Part shown: positions 5,780 through 6,958 of the stretch, piece by piece
Layout: every line of letters begins with the position of its first letter
Position numbering within the stretch: position 1 is the stretch's first letter
Notes under the pieces: generated by a model
What the model was told of the DNA's origin: nothing
Database searches by the model: none
The model's input: only the letters and a program-made list of their open reading frames with translations
Made by a program: the position numbers and the translations under genes
NCBI GenBank assembly: GCA_002372465.1
Contig: DFGW01000234.1
Location: forward strand, 1-6,958
Direction of reading: 5' to 3'
Origin: Butyrivibrio sp. UBA3740
Lineage (GTDB): Bacteria; Bacillota; Clostridia; Lachnospirales; Lachnospiraceae
Length of the DNA: 6,958 nucleotides

Positions 5780-6958
5780 TTACCCTTTCACTGCTCTTGC
5801 TGTAAGTTCTCCGCCTTCCACATCAAATTCAATGGCATCGTGAGGTTTTACCTTATCTTCCAGAATAAGCTTAGCAGACATGGTCTCCACATGCTTTTGC
5901 ACAAATCTCTTAAGGGGTCTTGCGCCGTAGATCGGATCATAGGCATTATCTATAACATACTGCTGAGCGGCAGGAGTAAGACGAACACTGATCTCTCTGT
6001 CAGAAAGACGCTTATTCAGATCATCCACAATAAGGCCGATGATATTTCCAATATTGTCCTTGGTGAGAGGCTTAAACATAATGATCTCATCAAGACGGTT
6101 CAAGAACTCAGGTCTGAAGTGTCCTCTAAGATCCTCCATGGTCTCCTTCTCTGCTTCCTCACTGATGGTGCCATCATCGCGGATACCATCAAGCAGGTAC
6201 TGGGCTCCGATATTGGAAGTCATGATAAGTATCGTATTCTTGAAGTCCACTGTTCTTCCCTGGGAATCGGTGACACGACCATCATCCAGGATCTGCAGAA
6301 GCACGTTAAATACATCCGGGTGAGCCTTTTCAATCTCATCGAAAAGAACTACTGCATACGGTTTACGTCTTACAGCCTCTGTAAGCTGTCCGCCTTCCTC
6401 GTAGCCAACGTATCCGGGAGGTGCTCCGATGAGTCTGGACACGGAGAACTTCTCCATATACTCACTCATATCAATTCTGACCATATTGTTCTCATCATCG
6501 AACAGTGCCTGGGCCAGGGTCTTGGCAAGTTCAGTCTTACCAACACCGGTAGGTCCAAGGAACAGGAATGAACCAATGGGCTTACTGGGGTCCTTGATGC
6601 CGGCCTTTGATCTCATGATGGCTTCGGAAACCTTGGTGACTGCATCGTCCTGTCCGATGACACGAAGATGTAACTCATCTGCCAGATGAAGGGTCTTATT
6701 CCTCTCACTCTCTGTCAGCTTGCTCACAGGAATACCTGTCCATCTGCTGATGATACCTGCAATCTCCTCATCAGAAACTCTCTCATGGACGAGGACAGTA
6801 TCATTTTCCTTAGCTCTTACCAGCTCCTCAGCTTCCTCCAGCTGTTTCTTAAGAGCAGGGAGCTTACCGTACTGAAGCTCTCCCGCCTTCTCATAATCAC
6901 CGTTTCTCTGAGCAATGGTGATCTCGGAGTTGATGGTATCTATCTGCTCACGCATGGC
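5780..6958 (-). CDS. clpB: Chaperone disaggregase ClpB, C-terminal part (5' end outside window)
   Basis: Hexameric AAA+ ATPase that, with DnaK, extracts polypeptides from aggregates in the cytoplasm. 392 C-terminal residues are visible; about 470 are missing beyond the right edge. Counting from the methionine at 6955, the segment begins in the coiled-coil middle domain (ELQYGKLPALKKQLE, 26-40), which identifies ClpB rather than ClpC or ClpA. The second ATPase domain follows: Walker A GPTGVGKT 134-141, pore loop GYVGYEEGG 181-189, Walker B VVLFDEIE 202-209 (D206, E207), sensor-1 N248, the FRPEFLNR arginine finger R287 and sensor-2 GAR 344-346. All key residues are present. The methionine at 6955 is internal, because the frame stays open to the edge. 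The stop lies 2 nt before the next gene. The promoter and any heat-shock operator are outside the window. Confidence 0.97.
   Translation of the reverse strand, partial: AMREQIDTINSEITIAQRNGDYEKAGELQYGKLPALKKQLEEAEELVRAKENDTVLVHERVSDEEIAGIISRWTGIPVSKLTESERNKTLHLADELHLRVIGQDDAVTKVSEAIMRSKAGIKDPSKPIGSFLFLGPTGVGKTELAKTLAQALFDDENNMVRIDMSEYMEKFSVSRLIGAPPGYVGYEEGGQLTEAVRRKPYAVVLFDEIEKAHPDVFNVLLQILDDGRVTDSQGRTVDFKNTILIMTSNIGAQYLLDGIRDDGTISEEAEKETMEDLRGHFRPEFLNRLDEIIMFKPLTKDNIGNIIGLIVDDLNKRLSDREISVRLTPAAQQYVIDNAYDPIYGARPLKRFVQKHVETMSAKLILEDKVKPHDAIEFDVEGGELTARAVKG

Noticed and set aside
5840..6571. Plus-strand open frame of 243 codons
   Set aside because: It is fully antisense to the highly conserved ClpB ATPase domain, and its translation resembles no family; it is a shadow of clpB codon use.
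6953..6955. Methionine at 6955 as start of a short Clp protein
   Set aside because: The frame stays open to the window edge, and the sequence begins in the middle of the ClpB coiled-coil domain, so this is an internal methionine of a full-length gene.

Overview
The window reads as a chromosomal segment from an anaerobic Firmicute, most likely a motile member of the Lachnospiraceae (Butyrivibrio- or Roseburia-like). The basis is a class III fructose-1,6-bisphosphatase (a Firmicute type), a short cysteine-rich protein resembling the DUF6171 family common in that group, strong AGGGAG/GGGGAGGG-type ribosome binding sites, AT-rich intergenic DNA with moderate-GC genes, and a chemotaxis receptor. 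The taxonomic call is inference from gene content; no marker gene such as rRNA is present.

All seven genes lie on the minus strand, so transcription runs from high to low coordinates. In that order they are: the C-terminal half of the disaggregase ClpB (entering at the right edge); a small zinc-ribbon-like protein starting 2 nt after the clpB stop; a GNAT acetyltransferase; endonuclease III (nth); class III FBPase (fbp); a 65-residue protein with its own promoter and terminator; and a methyl-accepting chemotaxis protein (MCP) that runs off the left edge. clpB and the zinc-ribbon gene look translationally coupled. GNAT and nth are tightly spaced, and fbp follows after a 160-nt leader with unusual pairing possibilities. 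The largest gene-free stretch is about 225 bases (1536-1760), holding a terminator and the MCP upstream region.

The right part is housekeeping: protein disaggregation, base-excision repair and gluconeogenesis. The left part looks like chemotaxis accessory DNA. The most interesting object is the 65-residue protein at 1761-1958. Its C-terminal tail contains LSQAEIDAL, the same core as the CheY-phosphate-binding peptide at the N-terminus of the flagellar switch protein FliM, but with no FliM body attached. Its N-terminal tail carries a diverged copy of the same segment, and a flexible Gly/Pro/Ala linker joins them. It lies next to an MCP whose sensor domain carries, at exact spacing, the residues known to bind amino acids in dCache receptors. 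Together these suggest a local chemotaxis module with a possible free-standing CheY-binding peptide protein.
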